Origin: Bacteroidota bacterium
GTDB taxonomy: Bacteria; Bacteroidota; Bacteroidia; Bacteroidales; UBA7960
Length of the DNA: 34,165 nt
Assembly (NCBI GenBank): GCA_007694165.1
Contig: RECE01000269.1
Span: 1-34,165, forward strand
Reading direction: 5' to 3'
Both the position numbers and the translations under genes were made by a program. Below the pieces are notes generated by a model. That model was given only the letters and a program-made list of their open reading frames with translations, was not told where the DNA came from and made no database searches. Shown one piece after another: positions 6,602 to 13,454 of the stretch. The stretch's first letter is position 1. Every line of letters starts with the position of its first letter.

Positions 6602-9538
6602 TTAGTCATTTTCCGGCTGCTCACCCGGCCTTTGTATCCGGATTTGCCGGGTTCGTTCTCGTGCTACAAAATTTACAGTAATTACCTCATGCTCATAAAC
6701 TACATCAATGGGGATGTTGTTATTCTGCAAGGTAAACAAGTCAGAGAAAACGTTTTCATTTACAGAAATTGTATAACTCCCTTTTTGCAGGTAGAGACTG
6801 AATTGTCCGTTGTTGGTGGTAAGGGTACTGAACTGTTGCCCTTCCGGATTTGTGGCGGTAACACGGATATTATTCACAGGAAAATAATCCGCCTGGGTAT
6901 ACTGATCTCTTTCCAGTACAATAGCACCCGCTACCCTTGCTCCGCGGTCGATAGACAAGTCCAGGGTTCTGTCGCTGCTCACCATCACCTCGTAGGTTCT
7001 TGCTTCAAACCTTGCTCCGGAAGCTGCTACGGGTAGCAGGGTTAACAAATAATTTCCCGGCGGTATATGGGTAAAAAAGGCTTTGCCATCGCGGTTGGTA
7101 ACTGCCTCGAAGGTCTCCAGGGAGCTTAAAGACAGGTGCTCTGAACCCGAAGAAGGTTCGATATACTGCATCCTCACCCAAACTTCCGAAACACCGGGAT
7201 CCCGTGACTCTCTGCTACCGGTGCCCGTAACATCCCTGTATACCAGAACGGTGAAATCATAAAAACGTCTTCCGGAAATGGGTACATTCAAATCTTTTTT
7301 TACACTGAACCCAAACTCGTACCTGCTATACTGATAAATTTCGTCACCTACACTCAAATCGGGCAATCCTGCCATATCCTCCTGTTCCACTGACATTCCG
7401 AAAAACCGGCCATACACCCCGAATCTTAACCCTGAATTGACAAAATAATAAAGCTCCGGCCTTACAGACACCGAACTCTGATGGTTATAGGTGGAATAGT
7501 TGTACAACGAGGAAAACCGCAGCATCACACTATTGCGGAAAAAATACTCCTCAAAAAATAAATTGGCAGCAAACCGGTTAAAGCTTCTTCCGGTATCGGC
7601 AAACCGGCGCAGCTCATTGGAGAAATAAGGGCCGTAGTAATACCTGAGGTTGAGGTTGTATTGAAAGTAGCGGAAATTGGTCCTGATATTGGCAACAAAA
7701 AACGGGTCAATCAAACTATCGGGAAGGGTACTGTATCCCAGGAAGGTGTTTACAGAAAACCGAAAGTCGCTGCTGCTGAGAAGTCTGTAGTCAACTTCAG
7801 CACCCGAGCGGGTGAAAGAAAGAAACCGGTCTTCATAATCGTAATGAACCGGAGAAAACGAGACACTGGAAACCGTGCCGCTATACTGGTAATTAAGCCG
7901 GTAGGTCTCTCTTACCCTTTCCTGGTTCAACTCTCTGGGTTGTCCCCGGAAGTAATAGTTGGGTTGCGATTTGCTGCTGCTCCAGGAGGCTGCAAGTCTG
8001 TTTTGCCGGTTAAACCTCCAGGAAGCCCTGGCCGACAGACTCTCCATCCCCTTTCTGATGAGGTTGTCGGCAGTACTGCTGGCATACATCATTCCAAGCC
8101 CCAGGTTGTTGAATCGTCCCGAATAATTGACCGAGTACCCCAGGCCTTCCACGGTAAAGACACTGTCGGGGTTCCATAAGTGACTTTGTTGTGTCATATT
8201 GGCCGTAACCCTTACAAACTGGGTTCCCAGGAAACGGTAACTAAGGTTGCCACCCATGAGCTGGTCATCTGTTTTCTGAATGAAATTTTCGGCACGCTGA
8301 AAGAAGGTTGAACCTGAGACTGTTCGCCCGGCATAGACATATTCGGCACTTATCCCCTCCCTGATTTTCAGAGAGTCGAACACACCTGGGGATGCCACAT
8401 AGCCCAGATGCAGCCGATGGTTGTCATATTTACCCGTTACCTTTACACCATCACCACTGAGTGCGTATCCGGTGGTTCCGATACTTGTTTTACCCAGTTC
8501 TACCCCAAAATATTTTGATTGAAAATTGATGTTCAGGTATTGTCCCAGGAAAGCCGTTGGATTGAGATAATTGCTGATAAAGTTGGCTTGAAAAAAATAG
8601 GACAAAGTAGTGTTCTCGTTAAAAAACTTGCTGCCGTAGAGAAAAAGATCACCGTAAGCATTTTCAGACAGAATATCCATGGCATTAAACTCTATTGTCA
8701 AAGGCAGGGAAGCATAGGGGAGTTTATTCTGAACCCATTTATCAGAGAGTTTTCTTATTTCAACGTTGGAGTTCCAGCTCCTTCCTGCCCCCACCCTGGG
8801 TTCAGCCGAAAGACTCACCCTTACCCGTTTTCTGCGGGCACTGCCGGTAGCGAATCTTTCTGTTTCTGTTGCGGCCTCATCAACAACCCTGTAGGAAAAC
8901 CTGATGATGGTATCCTGCAAAGGTTTGAGAGAAAACCGGCTGCGCAGGCTCTCTGAGATTTCGCCCTTCTCGTCCAGCAGAAAAACACCGGGAGGTTGTT
9001 CTGTTTCCAGGGTAAACCATTCAGTAATATCTCCGGTATTGACCACATTGATGGTGAAAGATGCAGTATCCGCATATTCCGTAAGGATTATCTGGTTTCG
9101 CGATGCAGAAGCATTCCAGGCTGACTGCAATACCGGCAATACAACCCAGCTTTCAGAAGAAATCATGTTGCGCTGTTGCATAAGAGATGCACTGATAATT
9201 TGCGGCTCTGGTTCCTGGATTCCGGAGAAGGCAATTACCCTGACGGGGAAAAACAATGTATCTGCGGGCCCCATAGTAAAAACCCTTTCCCTGAACCCCA
9301 CAACCTGCCATCCGGCAGGGGCATCAATACGAAGAGAGAACTCTCCTGCCCTGCGGGTGGGATTTACTACCCTCACCACATTGGAAATAAGCTGCCCCGG
9401 GCGAACTTCTGCTTCTCTATCGCGGAAAGATGCCGGATTGTTTTGCTGATAATGATCCTGCCCCATAACCTGATAGCCGGTCAATATTAATATTGCCGAC
9501 AAGCAAATAAGAAAGTAATGGGCAGTTGAATGGGTCAT
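6602..9538 (-). CDS. Large outer-membrane beta-barrel protein, usher-like
   Basis: The 978-residue protein has a signal peptide (residues 1-26). Two Ig-like domains follow at about 40-120 and 140-245, resembling the NEW3 type seen in cell-surface proteins (AEVRPGQLISNVVRVVNPTRRAG). From about 255 to 750 there are many alternating aromatic/polar strands such as GDLFLYGSKFF, LSYFFQANF, YRLNYQYSG and FRYFQYNLNLRYYYGPYF, consistent with a large beta-barrel. The C-terminal part has two beta-sandwich domains: SdrD-B/CarboxypepD_reg-like at about 760-860 (AVTNRDGKAFFTHIPPGNYLL) and about 865-965 (NGQFSLYLQKGSYTI). This overall plan (N-terminal periplasmic domains, large pore, C-terminal Ig domains) recalls fimbrial ushers, although I see no clear plug domain and no FimD motif. 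The gene lies 19 bases after a pilin-like gene and before a PapD-like chaperone gene. An alternative is a structural surface barrel unrelated to ushers. Confidence 0.6.
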   Translation of the reverse strand: MTHSTAHYFLICLSAILILTGYQVMGQDHYQQNNPASFRDREAEVRPGQLISNVVRVVNPTRRAGEFSLRIDAPAGWQVVGFRERVFTMGPADTLFFPVRVIAFSGIQEPEPQIISASLMQQRNMISSESWVVLPVLQSAWNASASRNQIILTEYADTASFTINVVNTGDITEWFTLETEQPPGVFLLDEKGEISESLRSRFSLKPLQDTIIRFSYRVVDEAATETERFATGSARRKRVRVSLSAEPRVGAGRSWNSNVEIRKLSDKWVQNKLPYASLPLTIEFNAMDILSENAYGDLFLYGSKFFNENTTLSYFFQANFISNYLNPTAFLGQYLNINFQSKYFGVELGKTSIGTTGYALSGDGVKVTGKYDNHRLHLGYVASPGVFDSLKIREGISAEYVYAGRTVSGSTFFQRAENFIQKTDDQLMGGNLSYRFLGTQFVRVTANMTQQSHLWNPDSVFTVEGLGYSVNYSGRFNNLGLGMMYASSTADNLIRKGMESLSARASWRFNRQNRLAASWSSSKSQPNYYFRGQPRELNQERVRETYRLNYQYSGTVSSVSFSPVHYDYEDRFLSFTRSGAEVDYRLLSSSDFRFSVNTFLGYSTLPDSLIDPFFVANIRTNFRYFQYNLNLRYYYGPYFSNELRRFADTGRSFNRFAANLFFEEYFFRNSVMLRFSSLYNYSTYNHQSSVSVRPELYYFVNSGLRFGVYGRFFGMSVEQEDMAGLPDLSVGDEIYQYSRYEFGFSVKKDLNVPISGRRFYDFTVLVYRDVTGTGSRESRDPGVSEVWVRMQYIEPSSGSEHLSLSSLETFEAVTNRDGKAFFTHIPPGNYLLTLLPVAASGARFEARTYEVMVSSDRTLDLSIDRGARVAGAIVLERDQYTQADYFPVNNIRVTATNPEGQQFSTLTTNNGQFSLYLQKGSYTISVNENVFSDLFTLQNNNIPIDVVYEHEVITVNFVARERTRQIRIQRPGEQPEND

Positions 9539-9557
9539 CCCTTTTATTTCGCGGATT

Positions 9558-10187
9558 TTAAAGGTTTTCTGATATTACATATACTACCAGCAATCGATAC
9601 AGTCCCGGTTGCATATCGTAGGTAGGTTTGAACCGGTAATCTATCCTGAAACGAAAACATTCGGGCTGGGTCAGGTATGAACCGGGTGAATTGGTTCCTC
9701 TTTCAGGACAGGTGATTGTTTCAGATACCTCTGGAATGATATACACCGGATTATCGGTATTTCTGAGGGGGAAAAAATCCAGGAAATCGGAGGTATTTGC
9801 TGTATTACGCACACGCACTTCAAGGTCACTGACCCGTGGAATGGTGCCGTGTTGGGAATAAGACAGTACCTGCTCCCACTCATCGGGGTTGGCGCTGTCT
9901 TCAGTATCGGCAGCTACATAAAAATTCCAGTTTACACCCTCAGCCACCACACCCAGCACTAAAGCATTCATGATGGTTTTTCCCAGCTGATAGCTCTGAT
10001 GGGTATTGAAAACCATGTTCACATCCGAAGCTTCTGCCATTTCAAAAGAGAGTTTAGTTTCTATTATATCATCTTTGGAACTGCGAAATTGTTGTGCCGA
10101 TAAAGTATCTGATAAAAAAGAGAACAACAATAACAGCATCAAAAACCTGTGATGTACAATCCATACTCTTTTCAATTTTACCAGCAT
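9558..10187 (-). CDS. Secreted pilin-like protein (probable minor subunit)
   Basis: The reading frame runs to a TTG at 10220, but the ATG at 10187 is preceded by an AGGAG ribosome-binding sequence and gives a normal signal peptide (ending near LSAQ), so 209 residues is preferred. The mature part is a small beta-rich domain related to the next upstream gene. NMVFNTHQSYQLGKTIMNAL, NWNFYVAA, FRFRIDYRF and the ending GLYRLLVVYVISENL align with VDFVFSTIQEYQNGITRFNA, AWDLYVYA, HRFRLDMRL and GYYYLEVVYTLVEDL. The C-terminal strand pattern is like that of fimbrial and spore-coat pilins. It directly precedes the barrel gene. A role as adhesin or adaptor subunit is inferred. Confidence 0.6.
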   Translation of the reverse strand: MLVKLKRVWIVHHRFLMLLLLFSFLSDTLSAQQFRSSKDDIIETKLSFEMAEASDVNMVFNTHQSYQLGKTIMNALVLGVVAEGVNWNFYVAADTEDSANPDEWEQVLSYSQHGTIPRVSDLEVRVRNTANTSDFLDFFPLRNTDNPVYIIPEVSETITCPERGTNSPGSYLTQPECFRFRIDYRFKPTYDMQPGLYRLLVVYVISENL

Positions 10188-10335
10188 ATTCTCCTGATTT
10201 AGTATTACCCTGTTTATCAACGCGAATCCAACTTAAGATTGGCAGCATAAGGTGATAAATACAAAAATACGATATTTTACTTCACCTGCTGCTCAGAAAA
10301 AACTACTTCCCTGACAACCCCGTGTATGTGAATGT

Positions 10336-10365
10336 AAAAAAAAGCTGCCTGAAAGACAGCTTTTT
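10336..10365 (-). terminator. Terminator after the major pilin-like gene
   Basis: A 9-base stem (AAAAAGCTG with CAGCTTTTT) encloses a 9-base loop, and the minus strand continues as an 8-base T-run. It sits about 30 bases past the stop of the upstream subunit gene and well before the next subunit gene. If partly effective, it would let the first subunit be made in excess over the other products. Confidence 0.8.
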
Positions 10366-10393
10366 CTACAGTGTATTTTGTGAGGGCAGTCGG

Positions 10394-11098
10394 TTATAAG
10401 TCTTCTACCAGGGTATACACTACTTCGAGGTAGTAATAACCGGCAGCAGCGAATTCCACATCATCAGGTCCTGCACCGTGCACATCGGGCCCGATGGGGT
10501 CTACTCCGGCAGCTACAAGAGCTGTATTGAAAGTAGCAGGAATTTCAGGGGTAAGGCGCATATCAAGACGGAAACGGTGTGAGTCAGGATTGGCAGCAGC
10601 GGTACCGGGAGCGAAGGATTCGCCTAATGCTGTACCCACTTCACCCGCCAGAAACTGAGTTTCTACGGTAGGTCCACCGCCAGCTTCCGAGTTACCTAAT
10701 CCTCTCAGAGAGGTAAAACCATTCATATTCTGGGGTGCAGCACTGGTTATGCTGGAGTTCATTTGCAGGATTTCTGCAGGCAGCCAGGGATTTCCGTTGG
10801 TAGAATACTGATCTACCTGAATCCATGCATCAGAATTTGCATAAACATAAAGATCCCATGCCATGGTGGCATCCACTTCCAACTGTACAGCATTGAAACG
10901 GGTAATACCATTCTGGTATTCCTGGATGGTGCTGAAAACGAAATCAACCTGGGGGTTGGTGGTCATGGTAAGGGTAAGAATACCACGAAGGTCCATGGTT
11001 ACATAGTTGTACTGCTGATCGTCGAGCTGCGCGTAACTCTTTACTGTGAAGAGGCTCATGGCAATCATGGCAACAAAAACAAATAAAAACTTTCTCAT
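10394..11098 (-). CDS. Secreted pilin-like protein (probable major subunit)
   Basis: The 234-residue protein has a classical signal peptide (MRKFLFVFVAMIAMSLF, cleavage after residue 23 at YA-QLDD). The mature domain is rich in beta strands, small residues and Asn/Thr, with no cysteine and no enzyme motif. It ends in a strand-like GYYYLEVVYTLVEDL, as pilins of the chaperone-usher and spore-coat-U types do. Shared blocks mark it as a paralogue of the next gene. Being first in the operon with a terminator directly after it fits an abundant structural subunit. The function is inferred from context only; a non-polymerising surface protein is possible. Confidence 0.6.
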   Translation of the reverse strand: MRKFLFVFVAMIAMSLFTVKSYAQLDDQQYNYVTMDLRGILTLTMTTNPQVDFVFSTIQEYQNGITRFNAVQLEVDATMAWDLYVYANSDAWIQVDQYSTNGNPWLPAEILQMNSSITSAAPQNMNGFTSLRGLGNSEAGGGPTVETQFLAGEVGTALGESFAPGTAAANPDSHRFRLDMRLTPEIPATFNTALVAAGVDPIGPDVHGAGPDDVEFAAAGYYYLEVVYTLVEDL

Positions 11099-11262
11099 AG
11101 TTTATTCTTTTTAATGAAACTTAAATAAATTATACCTTATAATTTTGCTTTCCGGATTCTCATCTTAATGAATGACTCAATAAATGTCTTTATCTCTGAA
11201 AATAAAGGCTATCATCAGCAAAATTTCCAATGCTAAATTACGGTAAAATGATTTGGCAATCT

Positions 11263-11311
11263 TTAGGTATTTCACGGTTTTTCCAAGAGATTATTAAGGT
11301 AAAATACCTAA
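11263..11311. promoter_or_regulatory. Dyad in the upstream region of the pilin-like operon
   Basis: The 367 bases between the subunit gene and the DUF1573 gene hold no gene. They contain the DUF1573 terminator and a perfect 10-base inverted repeat, TTAGGTATTT (11263-11272) and AAATACCTAA (11302-11311), separated by 29 bases. It is 165-213 bases upstream of the first subunit start. Such spaced repeats can be a pair of regulator half-sites. I found no promoter matching both boxes in this stretch; the best is a TTG followed after 21 bases by TAGCATTG. Confidence 0.3.
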
Positions 11312-11396
11312 TTTTCAACCTAAAACCCATCACATCAAGGCTATCTCTGTTGGTGTGGAAAAAAAAATACACGAAGCATTCGAGCAGAAACAACGC

Positions 11397-11440
11397 AAAA
11401 AGCCTCAAAAATCACAATGTATCATTGCGATTTTTGAGGC
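11397..11440 (-). terminator. Terminator of the DUF1573 gene
   Basis: A 12-base stem (GCCTCAAAAATC at 11402-11413 with GATTTTTGAGGC at 11429-11440) extends past one mismatch by five more pairs to a 3-base loop. On the minus strand it is followed by a T-run (11401-11397). It lies 25 bases past the DUF1573 stop codon. Confidence 0.88.
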
Positions 11441-11465
11441 CTGTAAAAAGACTTCTGAGGGTTAA

Positions 11466-11858
11466 TTACCTTTCAGCAACTTCTCCTACAATCCTGAAGA
11501 TGGAAGTATTGGGGTCTGCATTGGAGGTAACGGTAACTGTACGGCTTATGCGATGGGCTCTTGGGGCAAGCCGAAATTCTATACTTACGATACCTTGCTC
11601 ACCGGGCATAATGGGTTGACGGGGCCAGCTGTGAACCCTTGTACCGCAACATGCTCTCACATTCGACAAAATCAATGGCTCCTTGCCCTCATTGGTAAAC
11701 TTAATATCCAGTTTGGTCTCAGGCAAATCATCCAGGTAAAGTGTTCCATAGTCATACCTTTCTATGTCCCATTTGAGCTGAGGCCCTTTCTTTTCCTGTG
11801 ATGCGGCTATGCCTGCACCTACAAACATAACCAGGAATAAAATGACAATATTCTTCAT
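11466..11858 (-). CDS. DUF1573 (ASH/PapD-like fold) secreted protein
   Basis: The 130-residue protein has a signal peptide ending near AAS (residues 1-19). The rest is one DUF1573 domain: WDIERYDYGTLYLDD corresponds to the family's start (F.fg.i..g), followed by FTNEGKEPLILSNVRACCGT with the usual Cys pair, then MPGEQGIVSIEFR and a final VTSNADP strand. DUF1573 proteins are very common in Bacteroidota, are beta-sandwich domains related to the ASH/MSP group, and have no settled biochemical role. The gene has its own terminator and so is probably a separate transcript from the pilin-like operon downstream, though on the same strand. Confidence 0.8.
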   Translation of the reverse strand: MKNIVILFLVMFVGAGIAASQEKKGPQLKWDIERYDYGTLYLDDLPETKLDIKFTNEGKEPLILSNVRACCGTRVHSWPRQPIMPGEQGIVSIEFRLAPRAHRISRTVTVTSNADPNTSIFRIVGEVAER

Positions 11859-11990
11859 TGTATTTACGTTTTTTTTTGATTAGTAATCGGCTAAATTAAA
11901 TCTGTTCTCTTGCAGTGGAAACCCAAAGCAATTGAACTACCTTGATTATTGCCGGCGATAAAGATAGTATTTTTCTGATTGACAAAAAAT

Positions 11991-12011
11991 ATTCTGATCA
12001 AAGATCAGAAT
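11991..12011. promoter_or_regulatory. Perfect palindrome upstream of the DUF1573 gene
   Basis: ATTCTGATC and GATCAGAAT form a perfect 9-base inverted repeat around AAA. It lies about 135 bases upstream of the DUF1573 start, between that gene and the terminator of the ArsR gene. The short T-run beside it would also allow a weak terminator, but the arsR terminator is already complete at 12062-12095, so a regulator site is at least as likely. Confidence 0.35.
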
Positions 12012-12061
12012 TTTTAACACCAAAACCTTCTTCAAGTCTTCACTTTACCTCCACTAAAAGC

Positions 12062-12095
12062 AAAAGCCCGTAGTTAAAATCAACTACGGGCTTTT
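12062..12095 (-). terminator. Terminator of the ArsR-type regulator gene
   Basis: A perfect 14-base inverted repeat (AAAAGCCCGTAGTT with AACTACGGGCTTTT) surrounds a 6-base loop, 18 bases past the stop codon. T-rich sequence follows on both strands, so it may act in both directions. Confidence 0.88.
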
Positions 12096-12113
12096 TGTAT
12101 ACCTAGAGCTTTT

Positions 12114-12410
12114 TTAAGCGTGGCATTTGTTAATACACTCAACAATCTGCGTTACAGCATCTCCTTTGAGGTAATAAAATGTTTTCTTACCACTACGTCT
12201 TGAATCAAGAACACCTTTTGTTTTCAAGATGTTAAGGTGATGAGAAGCGGACGCCTGCTCAATCTTAAGAGCTTCATAAATTTCAGTAACATTCATTTGC
12301 TCTTTTTGCTCCAACATGTCAATGATAGCAATACGCATTGGATGTGCTATCGCGCGCAGTTTACTTGCTGCTTCTTCCAGTTTTTTAGGATCTAATTTGC
12401 TTTGTGCCAT
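12114..12410 (-). CDS. ArsR-family winged-helix transcriptional regulator
   Basis: The 98-residue protein is the size of a minimal ArsR/SmtB repressor. LRAIAHPMRIAIIDML is the typical first helix segment. VTEIYEALKIEQASASHHLN plus ILKTKGVLDSRRSGKKTFYY form the helix-turn-helix and the beta wing. The classical metal site ELCVCD in the recognition helix is absent. Instead there is a Cys pair in the C-terminal CINKCHA (Cys92, Cys96), which could sense metal or thiol oxidation, but this is a guess. A palindrome in its own leader suggests autoregulation. No transporter or detoxification gene is adjacent, so its target cannot be read from context. Confidence 0.88.
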   Translation of the reverse strand: MAQSKLDPKKLEEAASKLRAIAHPMRIAIIDMLEQKEQMNVTEIYEALKIEQASASHHLNILKTKGVLDSRRSGKKTFYYLKGDAVTQIVECINKCHA

Positions 12411-12457
12411 AATAATCAGTTTAAAGTTTTATAATCAAAAAATACTAACCACACAAC

Positions 12458-12475
12458 AAATATATGAATATATTT
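12458..12475. promoter_or_regulatory. Candidate ArsR operator
   Basis: AAATATAT and ATATATTT form a perfect 8-base inverted repeat with two bases between, about 48 bases upstream of the regulator start. AT-rich palindromes of this shape are typical ArsR/SmtB sites. The remaining sequence up to the sdhB terminator shows nothing else I can name. Confidence 0.45.
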
Positions 12476-12633
12476 CACACTGTGAGCATTTTTTTAAAAA
12501 AAATACCAACTTTTACTGGTGCATCAAGTCTCTTTTAATCAGATTTTTAACAGAACTACAGCACATAATCGTATAGCCCAAAAGGTCTATGGAAAGAACA
12601 ACCGTTTAAAATGTCCTGATAATCAACAATATA

Positions 12634-12665
12634 AAAAGGGAATATATTCCAATATACTCCCTTTT
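12634..12665 (-). terminator. Terminator of the sdhCAB operon
   Basis: AAAAGGGA (12634-12641) pairs with TCCCTTTT (12658-12665). After one mismatch, TATAT pairs with ATATA around a 4-base loop. It lies about 20 bases past the sdhB stop and the minus strand continues T-rich. Confidence 0.85.
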
Positions 12666-12685
12666 AAACAACTGGATTGTTAAAT

Positions 12686-13438
12686 TTATTTCTTATGGCT
12701 GCATACTTTTGCGGAAAAGAACTCGCGATTCATCTGGGCGATAAATTCAACAGAAATCCCTTTGGGACAGTCAAACTCGCAGGCGTAAGTATTGGAGCAA
12801 TATCCAAAGCCCATTTCGTCCATTTTTGCCACCATTTTTTCCACCCTTTCTGCAGCTTCTGTTTTCCCTTGTGGCAGCATGGCAAACTGTGAAACCTTGG
12901 CAGAGACAAACAAACTGGCAGAGGAGTTTTTACAGGCTGCCACACAAGCACCACAACCAATACAAACAGCAGCATCGAAAGCCCTGTCAGAAATCTTCTT
13001 ATTGATAGGGGTCGTGTTGGCATCCAGTGCCCCACCGGTATTGATATTCACAAAACCACCGGCAAGCATTACTTCTTCAAAAGAGGAACGGTCAACCACC
13101 AGGTCCTTAATAATAGGGAATGCTTTGCTTCTCCAGGGTTCGATAACAATGGTACTGCCATCTTCAAATTCGCGCATGTGCAATTCACAGGTGGTGGTGT
13201 TTCTGAGGGGTCCGTGAGGACGACCATTGATATACAATCCGCAACTCCCGCAGATACCTTCGCGGCAGTCGTGTTCGAAATGCACAGGCTGGCCGCCTGC
13301 GGTAATGAGTTTGTCATTGAAATAGTCCAGCATTTGAAGAAAGGACATTTCCGGAGAAACATCATTGAGGGTATAGTCTTCAAATTTTCCTTTGGCAGCG
13401 GCGTTTTTCTGACGCCATATTTTCAGTTTGAAATTCAT
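12686..13438 (-). CDS. sdhB: Succinate dehydrogenase/fumarate reductase iron-sulfur subunit
   Basis: The 250-residue protein carries the [2Fe-2S] ferredoxin-type site Cys58, Cys63, Cys66 and Cys84 (CREGICGSCG ... TTTCELH). The second half has the [4Fe-4S] and [3Fe-4S] ligands in CIGCGACVAACKN (Cys159, 162, 165, 169) and FGYCSNTYACEFDCPKGI (Cys214, 220, 224). It passes electrons between the flavin of SdhA and the haems and quinone in SdhC, on the cytoplasmic face of the inner membrane. It starts 16 bases after sdhA and ends the operon. Bacteroidota complexes of this kind can run as succinate dehydrogenase or fumarate reductase, and the sequence alone does not decide. Confidence 0.96.
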   Translation of the reverse strand: MNFKLKIWRQKNAAAKGKFEDYTLNDVSPEMSFLQMLDYFNDKLITAGGQPVHFEHDCREGICGSCGLYINGRPHGPLRNTTTCELHMREFEDGSTIVIEPWRSKAFPIIKDLVVDRSSFEEVMLAGGFVNINTGGALDANTTPINKKISDRAFDAAVCIGCGACVAACKNSSASLFVSAKVSQFAMLPQGKTEAAERVEKMVAKMDEMGFGYCSNTYACEFDCPKGISVEFIAQMNREFFSAKVCSHKK

Positions 13439-13454
13439 ATCTTGTCACTTAAGG

